This document shows positions 19,970 to 31,471 of a stretch of DNA of 64,000 nt, piece by piece (the first letter of the stretch is position 1; each line of letters opens with the position of its first letter). The position numbers and the translations under genes are program-made. This DNA comes from Agelas oroides (Eukaryota; Porifera; Demospongiae; Agelasida; Agelasidae). Under the pieces are notes generated by a model that searched no databases, had not been told where the DNA came from, and saw only the letters and a program-made list of their open reading frames with translations. The stretch is from assembly GCA_949130485.1 (NCBI GenBank), contig OX422183.1, positions 6,166,636 through 6,230,635 of the forward strand. Direction: 5' to 3'.

Positions 19970-22964
19970 TCAGCTGTTCTCCAGGCTTATCAATAGATCC
20001 TCCTGTTCGCTTTGAAAATTGCATCTTATTTTTCATGGCAGATAGTATTAGCCTTCTGTCCCTTTCTAATTGAGATATCTTCCGTGAGTTTTTTTGCCCT
20101 GCAGAAAACGTTTGCAGATGACGTTTTCGGTTTGGGGCTAGTGTACTGGGTTGTTTCAGAATAAAAGAAGTAATCCTTTGTAAGAACTCCTTTTCACCAA
20201 TAGACCTGAAGTTTAGAAGGTCATTGGCTTGTTGTAGTGTTGCTTCCTTGTTGGTGTATGGGTTCCGTAACTCACTGCTTCTATCATCCACTGAAAAGAG
20301 TGAGTGTTTGTTCATTGCTGATATTTGTGCTTGGATATTCAATTCACACTTCCTGTCATTGGGGTTTAATGAAAATGGTGATGTGATTGTTGGTTGCTGT
20401 TGTTTTGACTCAGGAAACAATTGCTGTTTCAGATTTTCAAGTGCTTTAGTCCGGTAGGGAATATAGCGAGCCAACCTGTTGATGTACTCTGGGTGTGGTC
20501 TGACAATAGAGGATTTGCATTCTCTGTTGATTAGCATCTCATGGGCCTCATCAATGCCCACAGAATGCCATGCATTCCCACAAACACTTACAACAAAATC
20601 GCCTTGATGGAACATGGCAAGTATTGATGGTGGCATGCATTGGAGATCAGCTAGATGCTGTGCAATCAACCTTTGATACACTTGATGATTAAATACCGTG
20701 AAAACAGGTGCCATCAGCTTCATACTGGCTATCCTAAGTTGCCAATCACCACTTCGCATAGCTAGAAAGAAGCCAACATATGCCACTGCATCCATGAATA
20801 CAAATTGCACCCAGAACATGCATGTTTTATCCTTGTTGGCTAACCATTCAATGAACTCTTTGAACTCTTCAAACTTGTTTGCCATCATTGTGTTAAGCTT
20901 TGTGAGCCACTCATTGAAGGATTTAGCAAAATTCTTTTGTGGGAGTGAGTGCAGTGAGTCAATGATTTGTTTTTGTAGCTGGCATGAGTTAAGTTGACAT
21001 GTTGGGTTGCAATCCTGTGTCTCTAGAAACAGAACTAGCAATGCTCTATATGTTGCTTCCCATACTTCCAGTATAAAATGGTGGGTCCGTTTGAATTGGC
21101 TGCAACTTCTAATTGCTGCTACTGGATAACCTGCTGCTTCAGCCAATGACTTTAAGCCAGCATCAAAGTATGGCTTCATCAGTGCAATCTGGTAATTTTT
21201 CAGCATATGCCAATCCCCTGGAAAGGGAAGAACCCATTTCAGCTCTTCACCATACGCAAACTTTAATGATTGCAAAATTTCATAGATTTTTCCATCCCCT
21301 TCCACTATCAACCACTGGTTGTTTTGCTCGACAATAAACTGTTGGTGGAGTTCATGCAGCATATCCATCATCGTATCTTTGGTGTCAGCGACTGCGTCTT
21401 TCACCTGAAGATAAATGATGTTAGAGCGTTCTGTGTGTGTTACTCTAGTGACTGTGAAGTGGTCCTGGATGTTAAGAAATGTATTCTGAGGCTCACTATT
21501 GGTGACAGCAAGTTTGTGAAGCATGTACATGTTGATTTCCTCTTCCAAGTCTTCAAGAGCTAGCTGTTCCTCTTCACTGATTTTAAAACCATCGATTGTT
21601 CTGTCTGTGGGAGAAGAAACATGATGGTTATAGTAGGTTGTTTGCCATTCATGTGGTGGAAGTGGTGCTGTGGGCTGTTTCTCATTTCCAGTGCGTAATC
21701 TCCTTTGCACTTTCGGCATTGGAGATCGCGTGAGTCTTAGTGGTGAAGATATGGGTGATGATCTTGTTCGCTTGTATGCATTTGCATTTGTATCCAGTTC
21801 CATGGCAGATACACCATGCAAAACCTGCTGAAGGTGTTGCTCTGTGTCTAATCCGGGGTGGGTACCGACGCGGGGTGTGTCCGTGGCACTCTGGGGTACA
21901 CCGGGGTGGGTACCGACGCGGGGCGTGTCCGTGGCACTCTGGGGTACACCGGGGTGGGTACCGACGCGGGGCGTGTCCGTGGCACTCTGGGATAAGCTTG
22001 GGTGAGTGTTGGTGTGAGAAAGTCTCATGATATCAAGGACATTGGCTTGTGGTGAAGGTATTTCAAGGTCATTTTGACACTGGGAGAGAGATGGTAATGG
22101 CTGCACTGCCTGGATAGAAGTCCCATGCCAACTGCTGGTTTGTTTTCCACAGAAAACACGTGTGAAACTGAGTTGAAAGTCAATGTTGTCAGCTGAAACT
22201 ATAGTAAAACTTTCAGGTTTTTGAAATTTGGGACGGCTCATTGACTTTACTTTGTGCTGAATAAATCTGGCTAGGGTGTCTGAGGAGGCACAAATACCAA
22301 AACGGTTTAGGATTCGAATGAGAAGTTGTGAACCCCCTTGACTTTCCACCATGTCAGCCAATAGTGTGTGTAGGGGGAAGGAACAACGCTCATCGGTGCA
22401 AAAAAAGACAGCACATAGCAAAAAGAAACGACGAAGCTTTTTTTGGTGGTATGATGACGATGTTTGGTCATTCAGTTTTGCTCTTCCTTGCCGCTCCGTA
22501 AGTGACCTTGTTATGAGGCAAATTGCTTCCCACACACTGGGATTCATTCCCTTGAGAAACTCATCGTCATGGTATTCAAATGGTGACCTGGCATCCTCTT
22601 TAAGGAGTATTTTAATTTGGGAATGAATTTCCTCATTAAGGTCATCCAACACCATTACTTTGGAGTTACATGTAGTGTCCTGTGCGATAGATACACGATC
22701 TTGTTGTGCATTCAAAGGTGTTGATAAGTTTCGAAGCTTTCCTAAAGCTTGTGTTAGAGGATAGAGAAGATCTGAGTTTGACCTGTAAAGTAATGTGCCA
22801 TACTTACGGACTTGGCAAGTATAGTTAATGTGGTGTTTTAGGTTAGCAGTCAGGTTGCTAAGGATCCACCTTGAAGAAACCAATTTGTTTACCTCAACCT
22901 CCTCTCCCTGCAGGTTTGTCGCTCTAAGGAGTTCCTTTGCGTATTCACAGAAGGAGTCATGCAC
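19722..22964 (-). pseudogene. Central transposase-like piece (1080 residues)
   Basis: The longest frame in the window. Motifs in order: helical lead-in; SADNIDFQLSFTRVFCGKQT, then SSWHGTSIQAVQ; a 16-residue unit (TDTPRVGTHPGVPQSA) repeated three times; PFPGDWHMLKNYQIALMKPY, then FDAGLKSLAEAAGYP. The D in ADNIDF and the D/H in GDWH could be acidic catalytic residues of an RNase H-like transposase; this is inference. The frame is lost near 19868 (after ALEARYKATC), where the next piece takes over. Confidence 0.65.
21853..21990 (-). repeat. Coding minisatellite, 48 bp x 3
   Basis: Three nearly identical GC-rich 48-bp units inside the long frame, each encoding TDTPRVGTHPGVPQSA or a close variant. 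Their base composition contrasts with the flanking AT-rich coding sequence, and the length keeps the frame. Confidence 0.9.
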
Positions 22965-23685
22965 TGAAGGTAGTAAGATAGCATTGTTGGTCAGTAGCTC
23001 TCTTCACCTGCCGTAGGTCATCATCTGTACTACAGGTAGCCGAGTCGTTTTCATGCATGATAATAAGGTGTGACCTATAGCAGGTATTACATACCTTGTC
23101 TTGTGGGCCTATATGACCATCAAATCCAGCATTATTTTCGAGATGCTTTTCAATCACTTCTGGGTTTGGACAACACCTTGGGCTAGGTGCTGCCCACCGT
23201 AAAGATACACCACAGGTTATACAGTTTGTTTGGGTTGGTTGAAACAAGTTGTAGATTGAATGATAATGGTGCTTGCATAAAGGGGTAGGGACTGGGATGG
23301 AACTTTGTAGGCCTGCTTGTTCAAGAGCTGCTTGCATCTGCTCACTAGTAGCTAATCTGGCATGAACAAAGACACTTTCACTGCACTGGAGTATGCAGCA
23401 CTTACCCTTGTCAGTCATATTTCCCTTCCTCCACCTTGGTATATGACTAGGATTAGCTAGTATCCTTGACACATCATCTTTACAGGGTTTACATATTACT
23501 TCATCTGATTGTACCTGCAGTGATGTCACAAACCTGCGGACGTCTTCATTCCTCAACTGTGATGGAGTTGACAGCTGATGATGGTGACTGTGGCACAATT
23601 TGCAGATTCTATCACTTTCTCCACTTTCATTTCTACTCATCCCAGTAAAGGATAAACGACGTCTGCCACTTCTACTTAAAGCCAT
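22957..23685 (-). pseudogene. N-terminal Cys/His-rich piece
   Basis: 242 residues with repeated metal-binding pairs: ICKLCHSHH, VICKPCKD, CCILQC, LCKHHYHS, CITCG, PRCC and VCNTCYRSH. This suggests two or three zinc-binding modules, perhaps for DNA binding. After KRAT the frame slips by one base near 22985, and the next frame continues LTNNAILLPSVHDSFCEYAK into the long piece. The ATG at 23685 follows no visible intron signal and looks like the true start. Confidence 0.65.
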
Positions 23686-25223
23686 GATGATCTAGAGGAA
23701 GTATTGAAATTTGTTGAAGCAAAGTGTATTTACCCTTTACATGTATAATTATTTCGGTGACTTAAATTACAATATCTGCTATGAATATTTAATAGTATGA
23801 ATAAATGCTTGTACCCACCTCTGTAGTGTAGCTTTAGCATGGTTCTTGGCCTTTTACAACTTTCACAGAGAGCAGCATTGAAACCCCATGCAGATGCAGC
23901 AATGAAACCATGTGGGGACAGCAAAGAAGGCTGCAGCTGTTATGAATTATTAATAGCATATACTTGGCTCTGTATTTTGGGAAGTGTGCATGCGAACAAC
24001 TTCAAAAGTGTGCACTAGCCCAAGAGATATGACTTGGTTCACCAGACTGTTTCTCCTCGTGAGAGGGTGGGGTCTGGTGACAAGACTAATTCTGGTGATG
24101 CTCAGTTAGAACTAAGCCCACCAAATATTTGCTGGATTTAAGTTGCACTTGAGTTCAGAAGTGTGAGCAAGTTGCAGCTTCATGAAGGGGCATTTCTGAA
24201 CTGCTATAGGAATACTAAAACCCAATTCTAGATGCAGTGGTCCACCTAGCATAGCATAAGTACCTTATATGGAAGGTTTTATTTGCAAGTGGAAGTTGTA
24301 CATTGCAGATGGAAGGACTGGAGACGAATTTTTTTTTTGCCAGAAATTTTTCTCACTGTAACTTGTGAACCATGTACCCAAAATGAATGTGGTTTTCACC
24401 AAACAAAGCACACAGACCGAAAATGCATTTAGCGTAGCATGCAAATCTAATGCTATACAACAGGACTTGGAGGAGGGTGGAAGGAGTCCTACAACGACTG
24501 GCTTGCTGGCTTCTGGACTACTGTTTATTCAGCAGAACATAGTACAAAGTAGTTGCAGTCCGAACTTTGCTGTAGATTTCTCGGGCCAACAAATTATTAA
24601 TACACAATTCGACATGTGCATGCAGTCTTCTCCAGGTGTATAAAATGATGGCATACAGGCATATTTTTATAGGTGGCTACCAGAATACATCATACATGTT
24701 TAGTAAACAAAAAAATTGTTCACAGTCACACGCGATGACATCTGTAGTGTACACATAGGTGGCATACGTGGAGATGAGGTGTCTACAGGTCCAGGTTCAT
24801 CCCTGCCGGGGACAATTACTGTAGATGGTGGATCAGAAAGAAGAGAGAGAGCTACTAGCTTGCTGGGTTCTGGACTACTAGTCCCTACTAGGGTAGTCTT
24901 GCGAGCCGGCCATATTTTTCTTTCCTCCTAACGGAAATAAATAAAAATACGGCTGGTTCGCGAAACGGTTGGATCTGGGAATGCGTCTAACTGAGGATCA
25001 CCAGAGACTCCCATGAACATGAAACAAAACATAATGCATCAATGACATATCAATCCTATAAGGGCATATCAAGCTGCCATTGACTTCATGCACTATTGGT
25101 AATGATTATGTCACGTTTGTCAGCTCAATGTAACCTTACCATTACTTAAATCCTAAAACTAGTCTTGCCTGCCAGACCATGGATATATGAGAGCGCTCAG
25201 TAGAACACTTACATGACTTACAG
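23686..25223. other. Intergenic with a small inverted repeat
   Basis: A short palindrome at 24039-24080 (TCACCAGAC...GTCTGGTGA) belongs to the family described at 54324. A 92-residue plus-strand frame at 24365-24643 has no features I recognise. A loosely similar segment (GGSERRERATSLLGSGLL against EGGRSPTTTGLLASGLLF) lies at about 24830-24890, perhaps an old duplication. Confidence 0.4.
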
Positions 25224-25392
25224 CCCGTTCACACTAGGCATTAGAACGGTTCCAGAACCGTTCTTATGCCTAGTGTAAACACACACTGAACCATTCTAAA
25301 CTGATCCGTTCCACACAGAACGGTACTACCTCAGGTAGGTGGTCTGTACCGGTCCAGAACGGTTCCTAGTGCTAGTATAAACAAAACCGCTC
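25224..25392. repeat. Hairpin repeat, MITE-like
   Basis: GTTCACACTAGGCATTAGAA at 25227 pairs with TTCTTATGCCTAGTGTAAAC ending at 25281, around the core GAACGGTTCCAGAACCGTTC. A looser copy of the motif (GAACGGTTCCTAGTGCTAGT) is at 25358-25377. It may be a deleted hAT-type MITE; no target duplication was found. Confidence 0.6.
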
Positions 25393-25512
25393 AAGTGGAA
25401 CGTGTGGTTCGTACTTTGACCTTGACTCTGCAGTTAAAAAAACTGTGAATATAGCCATAGCAACAACAGTGTTGATGGCAATTGCAAACTAGAGTGACAC
25501 GGAGATGATAAG

Positions 25513-25853
25513 GGGATAGACTAAGTTCACCCGGTTTGAAATGGTTTACGTCATCTTATTAAATATTCATAAGAGGCTACCGAAGCAAAGATGTTCATCA
25601 CATTTTTGTAAGACCAGAGGAAAAAAACCCATTTATTGCATTCCCTGGCCCTAGCCCTAATTAGCCCTAACCTTTAACCATTTAGCCAACGAGCTGCTTC
25701 AGGCGACCACCACGCTGTATAGTCTAACGTATTTAACCTACGGCAGCGCGACGGAACATAAATATTTAATAAGGTGTGCGACGGATTATAAATAGTTATT
25801 ATTAAAGTGACGTAACTGGAAACCGTTTCAAACCGGGTGAACTTAGACTATAC
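25513..25853. mobile_element. MITE with 10-bp target duplication
   Basis: The ends GGGATAGACTAAGTTCACCC and its inverted counterpart (GGGTGAACTTAGACTATACC) share about 35 bp of inverted repeat with few mismatches. AGATGATAAG is present directly outside both ends (25503-25512 and 25854-25863). A 9-10 bp duplication fits Mutator-like elements. 341 bp, no gene. Confidence 0.85.
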
Positions 25854-25931
25854 CAGATGATAAGAGCTACTAGGAATACGCATGTGTATGATGCCTCATG
25901 CCGCGCATTGTGCATGCGGGTGGGACGTGCG

Positions 25932-25989
25932 GAGCAATTGTACACTGCTGGTTTAGTGGGAGCAATTGTACACTGCTGGTTTAGTGGGA
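25932..25989. repeat. 28-bp tandem duplication
   Basis: Two consecutive copies of a 28-bp unit containing GCAATTGTACACTGCTGG. Confidence 0.9.
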
Positions 25990-26554
25990 GCCAAAAAAAC
26001 AATACCTGGCTTGTGGCACTCTCTTTTTTAAAAGCCACCACATACTCAAAAGAACATCCTTGTGCTGCTCTATTGGTCCTAGGTCTCTGGGATGACTGGG
26101 ATAGGAAATGGAACAGTGTTGCCCACATGCTGGTACTGCATCTTCAGGGTGCTTTGTAATTTGCATAGATAGTGAGCCATATCTACGTTAATCGTTAACC
26201 ATGAAACAATGTCGCACAAAGTCTACATCATCACTGCGAGTTCACTACTGCTGCAGTAGTCCAAGTCGGCACATTCACGAATAACCAACCACATCTTATA
26301 CATCATCTATGTAAGCAAGCACATCACTCTCATGGTTCAATGCCTCAGCTAGCTATGTGCAAGCAAGCACAACTCAAGTTCATTACAATATCTTGAGTTG
26401 GCTGTGCAATCAAGCACAGCCTTGGCACCACCACTTGAACTCTGACCTCAGACAGGACCATGTGAGGAAAATGTATGTGAGCTGTTCTAATGTGTATAAA
26501 TGCATCTATATAACTACCATATATGGCACATGAAGCCACACTTACTACACTTGC

Positions 26555-26790
26555 ATGTTGTCCTCCCCTCCCTTCCCTGCACCCTCTCCTCCCCTTTCCT
26601 CCCTGTCATATCCCACACCATCTCCTCCACCCTCTCCTCCCCTCTCCCCCCTCATACTCCACCCTCTCCTCTCCCTCACTCCTCCACCCTCTCCCTCATA
26701 CCCCTCCACCCTCTCCTCCCCCTCATACTCCATCCTCCTTTCCCTACCCCTCATACAACTCTGCCTTCCTTTCCCTTCCCCTGAGTACTG
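26555..26790. repeat. Pyrimidine-rich low-complexity tract
   Basis: About 235 bases almost purely C and T on the plus strand, built on CCCTCTCCTCC variants. All long frames across it are artefacts. Confidence 0.95.
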
Positions 26791-28182
26791 AGACTCCCTA
26801 AATGCATCATCCCATAGCTTTGCAGGACCCACATGTAACCAGTATGCCATCAAGGTTGAGAAGGCCATGTTTGAGACAGCCACCAGTTGAGAGGAGTACT
26901 GACTGGATACACAAGGTGTTGGTGGAGAGGAGGAACAGGATGAACAGTGCTGTCGCTAACAAATTTCTGGTGTGAACGCATGTGAAGAATGAGGTGAAAA
27001 GGAGGATTAGGACAGGAGGCCGGTGACACTTGTTGCATGTGATACAGTTTAAATGTACACTAGAGTAGCTGTTGACAATATTCATGGTTTCTATATTTTT
27101 TTTAATTTCTCATCAAAAGTACAGTTTGAATGAACTTTAGGATCAAACTTAATAGCTTGTAATATGTCAGAGCTTCAGAACTGATGTCGATAGAGCATAG
27201 ACATTGTGAACACTCTTACAACAGAATATTTCAGTGTGAGAATTTCATCAGCTGCTTAAAAGTTGTGCCAACTAAGTAGCTAACAACAGTTCTTGAAATG
27301 AAACATTCTCTGCTGTAATTCTGTCAGTCTGAATGAGTTCTAAATATTACTACAGTCATAGCAATGACCCTATAATTATCTATACAATACCATCCACCAA
27401 TTATATTACGTAATATTTGCCTGCCGTGGTATATCAACATGCTCTGGAATGCCATAAGTGAGGGAGAGGGAATGTCGGGGCTGCATGGCGTGGTACTGGT
27501 TGTCATGATGACACAGTTTTCTAGGTCATATTTCACCCTGGCCTGCCCAATCCACCATCATGCCTGCGTGCATGGGTCAGGTGAGAAATAAAAATCCAGA
27601 GTTTTCAATGCAATTGCTGCATGTTGTTGCATGAACAATCAATGAACCACATCACCCTTATAATGAAAAGGCAGACCTAGATGTGCAACTTCACCCGCTG
27701 TGCTGGATGTGTTTTGTCCATTACATGACTGTAGCAGGCCTCACCAGCTGTGCATGGTTGTGCATAATGGCAATATATAAATTATGTGACATGCCCAAAA
27801 CCAATCTGCCAGCTTTTCATGTCTGGTTTATTGCATCCAACTGTTCAACTGTATGTTGTTACCTGACTACAGTTAGGTAGCAGCATGCATGTAGTTGTAC
27901 AGTGGAACTCCTCTGAAAATAACCATGGCAGTCCGGATAGAAATGAAATACCATTCCATTGTGTATTTTTTTGAGTGCAGTTCCCGTGTTCAAAGTGCTG
28001 TATCACTAAACTTCCCAGGTCAGGACTCATACGTGATAGGCACATGAATAACTAATGTTTTCATGAAGTGTGCATGCATGAGCCTCATCCCTCAATGAAG
28101 CTGCATGCAGTGATGCACTAGCTCAAAATACGTAAACCAGAAACATGATTTGGGCTCCTCTCTCCCACCTATCCACTCTCAC
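26791..28182. other. Intergenic, no gene seen
   Basis: No exon-like frame or repeat I can support. Confidence 0.45.
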
Positions 28183-28553
28183 TAGGCCTTGATGGATTAT
28201 TCTCTTTTTTTTCCTACTTATTCTTTTGTTCTTGAAAGTCTTACCTATTATTCTTTTCATTCTACCTATTATTCTTTTTATTGCACCTATTATTCTCATT
28301 AAAATAATAACATAATAATAACTTTTTTGAAAAGTAAATCACAACTGGTCCAGAAGAAGCGATTCAAGCAATACAGGTAGTGAAGCTATAACTACCAATA
28401 AGTACAGATTATTTTCCGTAGAATTAATAATCTGGAAAGGGATGTGACTCATCATTCATGTGACCCCAAAATGTACCTATTATTGTTGAATAATTCTTAA
28501 TTCTTTTTGCTACCTATTCTCAAAATTATGCTAGCATAATCCATCAGGGCCTA
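28183..28553. mobile_element. MITE with 8-bp target duplication (hAT-like)
   Basis: The left end TAGGCCTTGATGGATTAT and the right end ATAATCCATCAGGGCCTA are inverted with one mismatch. ACTCTCAC flanks both sides (28075+100=28175-28182 and 28554-28561). Near the left end ACCTATTATTCTTTT repeats three times. 371 bp, no gene. Confidence 0.9.
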
Positions 28554-29558
28554 ACTCTCACTCTCCTTGCATTAGCAATCTGAAGAGTGTTACCCCTGGA
28601 GTATGAGAACACCTAAAGGGTGTTAGCTACTAGCCAGGAGGGTATTGCACAACCCCTATGGAGTATTAGTCATGCAGGAAAGGAATAAATGTACACTCTA
28701 CACTTGAATTGTAGCCATACAAAATCAAACAGCAAAACAAATGGTGGCTGCAGCATAAATCTGATCGAGGAAACATGGTATCCTGCATTTTTAAAGGAAT
28801 GTAGTTATTCTTATTGTCATATATGCATGCTATCTCACAATTATAGGAAACCTACTGTATTAAAAAAGTAATCAATGCAGCAGCAACATTGCTGTACCTG
28901 CTGCAGATAGTCTCGTGTAACTATGCACATAGGCTCGATTATGCTCTGTGCAGCCACTGTAATGTATGGAAGCATTCTTCACCCTACCATTCCAATTCCT
29001 CTGGGTTGTAAATATAAATGTATTATATCAGTATGCTGATGATTATTGCAGTGCCTCCTAACTCTTCAGTGTCTTTGGTAAACTTGCACTTCTGAAAGTC
29101 TCATGTATAATTATATTACAAGCAGATAGATGAAGCAGTTCAATCAAGTATCCTGATCAGTGGCTCTGCAGGTAGCCTTGTTCCCAGGCCTCCCCTGTTT
29201 TTGTTCTTCAGTTTGCGATCAGAATAATACACGGAAGCGGAAGAGTGGCGAAACACAGGTCTGGGAACGAGGCTAGGTCTTCTCTACTAGCTTCTAAGCT
29301 ACATCTTTGCTTTGCAACAACTGACTATAGGTCTACAATGACTTCACACAGACCCATAATATTGGAGAGTACAAACTGTGTGGAAAAGCTCCCCTAATAA
29401 TAAGTATGCACAAAAGCTGTACAATGTCACATTCCACAGACAGATTGAGTACACTGCTAACAACATGACCGAGTGACATAAAAAACTACAAGCAGCGTTC
29501 ATAAAATAGCAAGAGGTAAACATTGCAATATACTCATGCAAGTGAATACAGGGGTGGA
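28554..29558. other. Intergenic with a TAGCC foldback element
   Basis: The only structure seen is 29173-29275: TAGCCTTGTTCCCAGGCCT and its inverted partner AGGTCTGGGAACGAGGCTA, a member of the short foldback family also found at 50302, 51930 and 54324. No target duplication is evident here. Confidence 0.6.
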
Positions 29559-30844
29559 CTAACTGTGGTATTTTGGGGTTGGTCTTCTTGGACATTTGAC
29601 AGCTTCAATATCACCAGCGAGGGTGGATAGTTCAATGTCATGTAAGACTTCAACAAGAGTTGTCCAGGTCACTGGCTTCTTGCCTCTTCCAGTCAGCCAT
29701 TCCTGGAGGATTTCTGTGTTGATTTGTTCTGGATCATAGTGTTTTTTGTGGGCTATGATCTTGACCTTGGATCCATTTTGGTCATCTAGGAGGAAGGTAC
29801 CAAACTGGACATACTTGGTTTCTATTTCAACAGGAACGCTGACCACTCTTCCATCAGTACATGTAAACCTCAGTAGTTCTGGTAGGGTGGGTCCAGTGCC
29901 TGCATTATATATATGGTGTGTTAGTGGGAATAGCAGAAACACAGTGGTAACACTATGATACTAGAAATAAGAACATGGAGTTGTGACACTCTCATACTCC
30001 TAGGCAAGGAAAACAAATTTGAGTATATTCATTCTCAATGCTAAGAGACCACCACAATCCTGTTCACAATGCATTTCTATGCTTCCCCCAAAACATAGCA
30101 TGGAAGCACAACTGTAGAGCAACAAATGTTACCTTGATAACTTGGCGGACTGTTAGTTGGTGGGTGTCCATAAAGACAAACATGCTGAGGTGGGTATTGG
30201 TGTCCTGGTGGAGGGTAGCCAGGGTGTGATGGTTGATGGTATGTTGGTTGATGAGTAGGACCAACAGGAAGCTGGTTGTAGTTCTCAGGGTGGTGGTGGT
30301 ATGAATGTGGTAGGACATGCCCTACCGATGAATGGATAGAGAGTGCGTCATATACAGCTCTCATATACAATGTGTAAGTATACAGTCATGTAGCAAAATG
30401 AAGCCTTCACCTAGTAGTTGCACAATGCATTTCTATTCTTCCCTCAAAACTTAGCATGGAAGTAGAGCAACAAATGTTACCTTGATAACTTGGTTGTTGT
30501 ACTTGAGCTCTAGTGTGCTGGTATGGTGGGAAGTTGGTATGATGTGGACTGTTAGCTGGCAGGAGCTGGGTAGGTGGTGGGTATCCATAGAGACAAACAA
30601 GCTGAGGCGGGTACTGGTGTCCTGGTGGAGGGTAGCCAAGGTGATGGTATGTTGGCTGATGAGTAGGACCAACAGGAAGCTGGTTGTAGTTCTCAGGGTA
30701 GTGGTATGAATGCATATGCCCTACGGATGAATGGATAGATAGTGCATCACTTACAGCTGTATATACACTGTGTAAATGTACAGTCATGAAGCCTTCACCT
30801 AGTTGAGAGTGCTGAGTTTGTGCAACACCTTCTGGATAGGGCAC
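29559..30844 (-). CDS. Pro/Tyr-rich death-domain protein, C-terminal exons
   Basis: Exons I can place: 30844-30799 (VPYPEGVAQTQHSQL), 30720-30481, 30321-30133 and 29899-29559. They have AG acceptors and GT donors (for example AAG|GTAACA) and join in phase 1. The middle two exons are duplicates rich in Pro, Tyr, Gln and His (NYNQLPVGPTHQPTY, then GYPPPGHQYPP). The last exon encodes a death-like domain: FGTFLLDDQNGSKVKIIAHK through EILQEWLTGRG, KPVTWTTLVEVLHDIELSTL and AGDIEAV. Death domains form homotypic signalling assemblies in the cytoplasm. A possible exon at 31037-30956 does not fit in phase unless 30844-30799 is skipped. The start is not seen. It lies 0.6 kb downstream of the Roc-COR gene on the same strand. 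Confidence 0.75.
30133..30720 (-). repeat. Tandemly duplicated exon
   Basis: Exons 30720-30481 and 30321-30133, with their flanking introns, are near copies. Both start GGCAT, contain the CCTGAGAACTACAACCAGCT block and end AGTTATCAAG|GTAACATTTG. The second lacks the PTQLLPANSPHHTNF region. Both are phase 1-1, so either can be skipped without a frame change. Confidence 0.85.
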
Positions 30845-31037
30845 CTATACATCTATAATTATGTGTTCTAGTAGAGTTCAGTACCAAACTAGACAGGAAG
30901 ATTGTGCTATACAATGGGGTTTTTTAAGAAGTACTGTCATAGTGGGAAACACTACCTCTGGTTGTTCTGGAAGTATTGTCAACTGAAGCAGCTATTTCAC
31001 GGCCACGGTCACTACCTCTTGTAGTTCCCTTGTTTTC

Positions 31038-31471
31038 CTACAGGAACAAATTAAGGCACTTTCTATATATGGAGTATGCTATATAGCATACTTGTATCAC
31101 TGTTAAGTAACACAAAGTAACATACTTCCCAATATTCAAACCTAATATCTTGCAAGTAAAGGCAATTCAGCAATTGTGGAACTGGTAGTCGTATTGAAAT
31201 ATGATGCCAAGCAATATTATTATGCAAATTCACATTAAGTATCAGAGAAATTATAACGTAGCATGATTAATTTACCTCAGCATGTTCCTGTGCAGAAAAT
31301 AACTGGCATAAACATAACATGCTCCTTGCATAATAAAATACTTTACCACAAAAATTGTTCTTAAGTCATTGACTTACTGTAATGTGACTTGTTCTAAGAA
31401 ACTCTCGATAATAGAGGCTGTAGATAACATAAAGGTGACACAAAGTATTAACATTTTCCACATGTTAGGCT
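31038..31471. other. Short intergenic stretch between the two death-domain genes
   Basis: AT-rich, no exon recognised. A shared transcript or alternative exons joining the two genes cannot be excluded. Confidence 0.4.

Larger units (their letters stand above)
18507..23685 (-). mobile_element. Large intronless transposon-type gene ending in a CXC domain (four broken pieces)
   Basis: Four minus-strand frames in three phases read as one protein of about 1,600 residues. In order: cysteine/histidine-rich N-terminus (23685-22957), long central part with a transposase-like VSADNIDFQL...GDWHMLKNYQ pattern (22964-19722), PIN-like segment (about 19880-19160) and tesmin/TSO1-like CXC end (about 19170-18507). 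I recognise the layout from multicopy invertebrate proteins often named only for their CXC domain. The lack of introns, copy number elsewhere and decay suggest a transposon origin. Terminal repeats were not found. Confidence 0.6.

Noticed and set aside
24365..24931. Two similar plus-strand frames (92 and 71 codons)
   Set aside because: Weak mutual similarity (LLASGLL / LLGSGLL) only; no splice context or known domain, so not called as genes.
26500..26883. Ser/Pro/Leu-rich frames on plus and Gly/Glu/Arg-rich frame on minus
   Set aside because: Low-complexity pyrimidine tract; all frames are open by composition.
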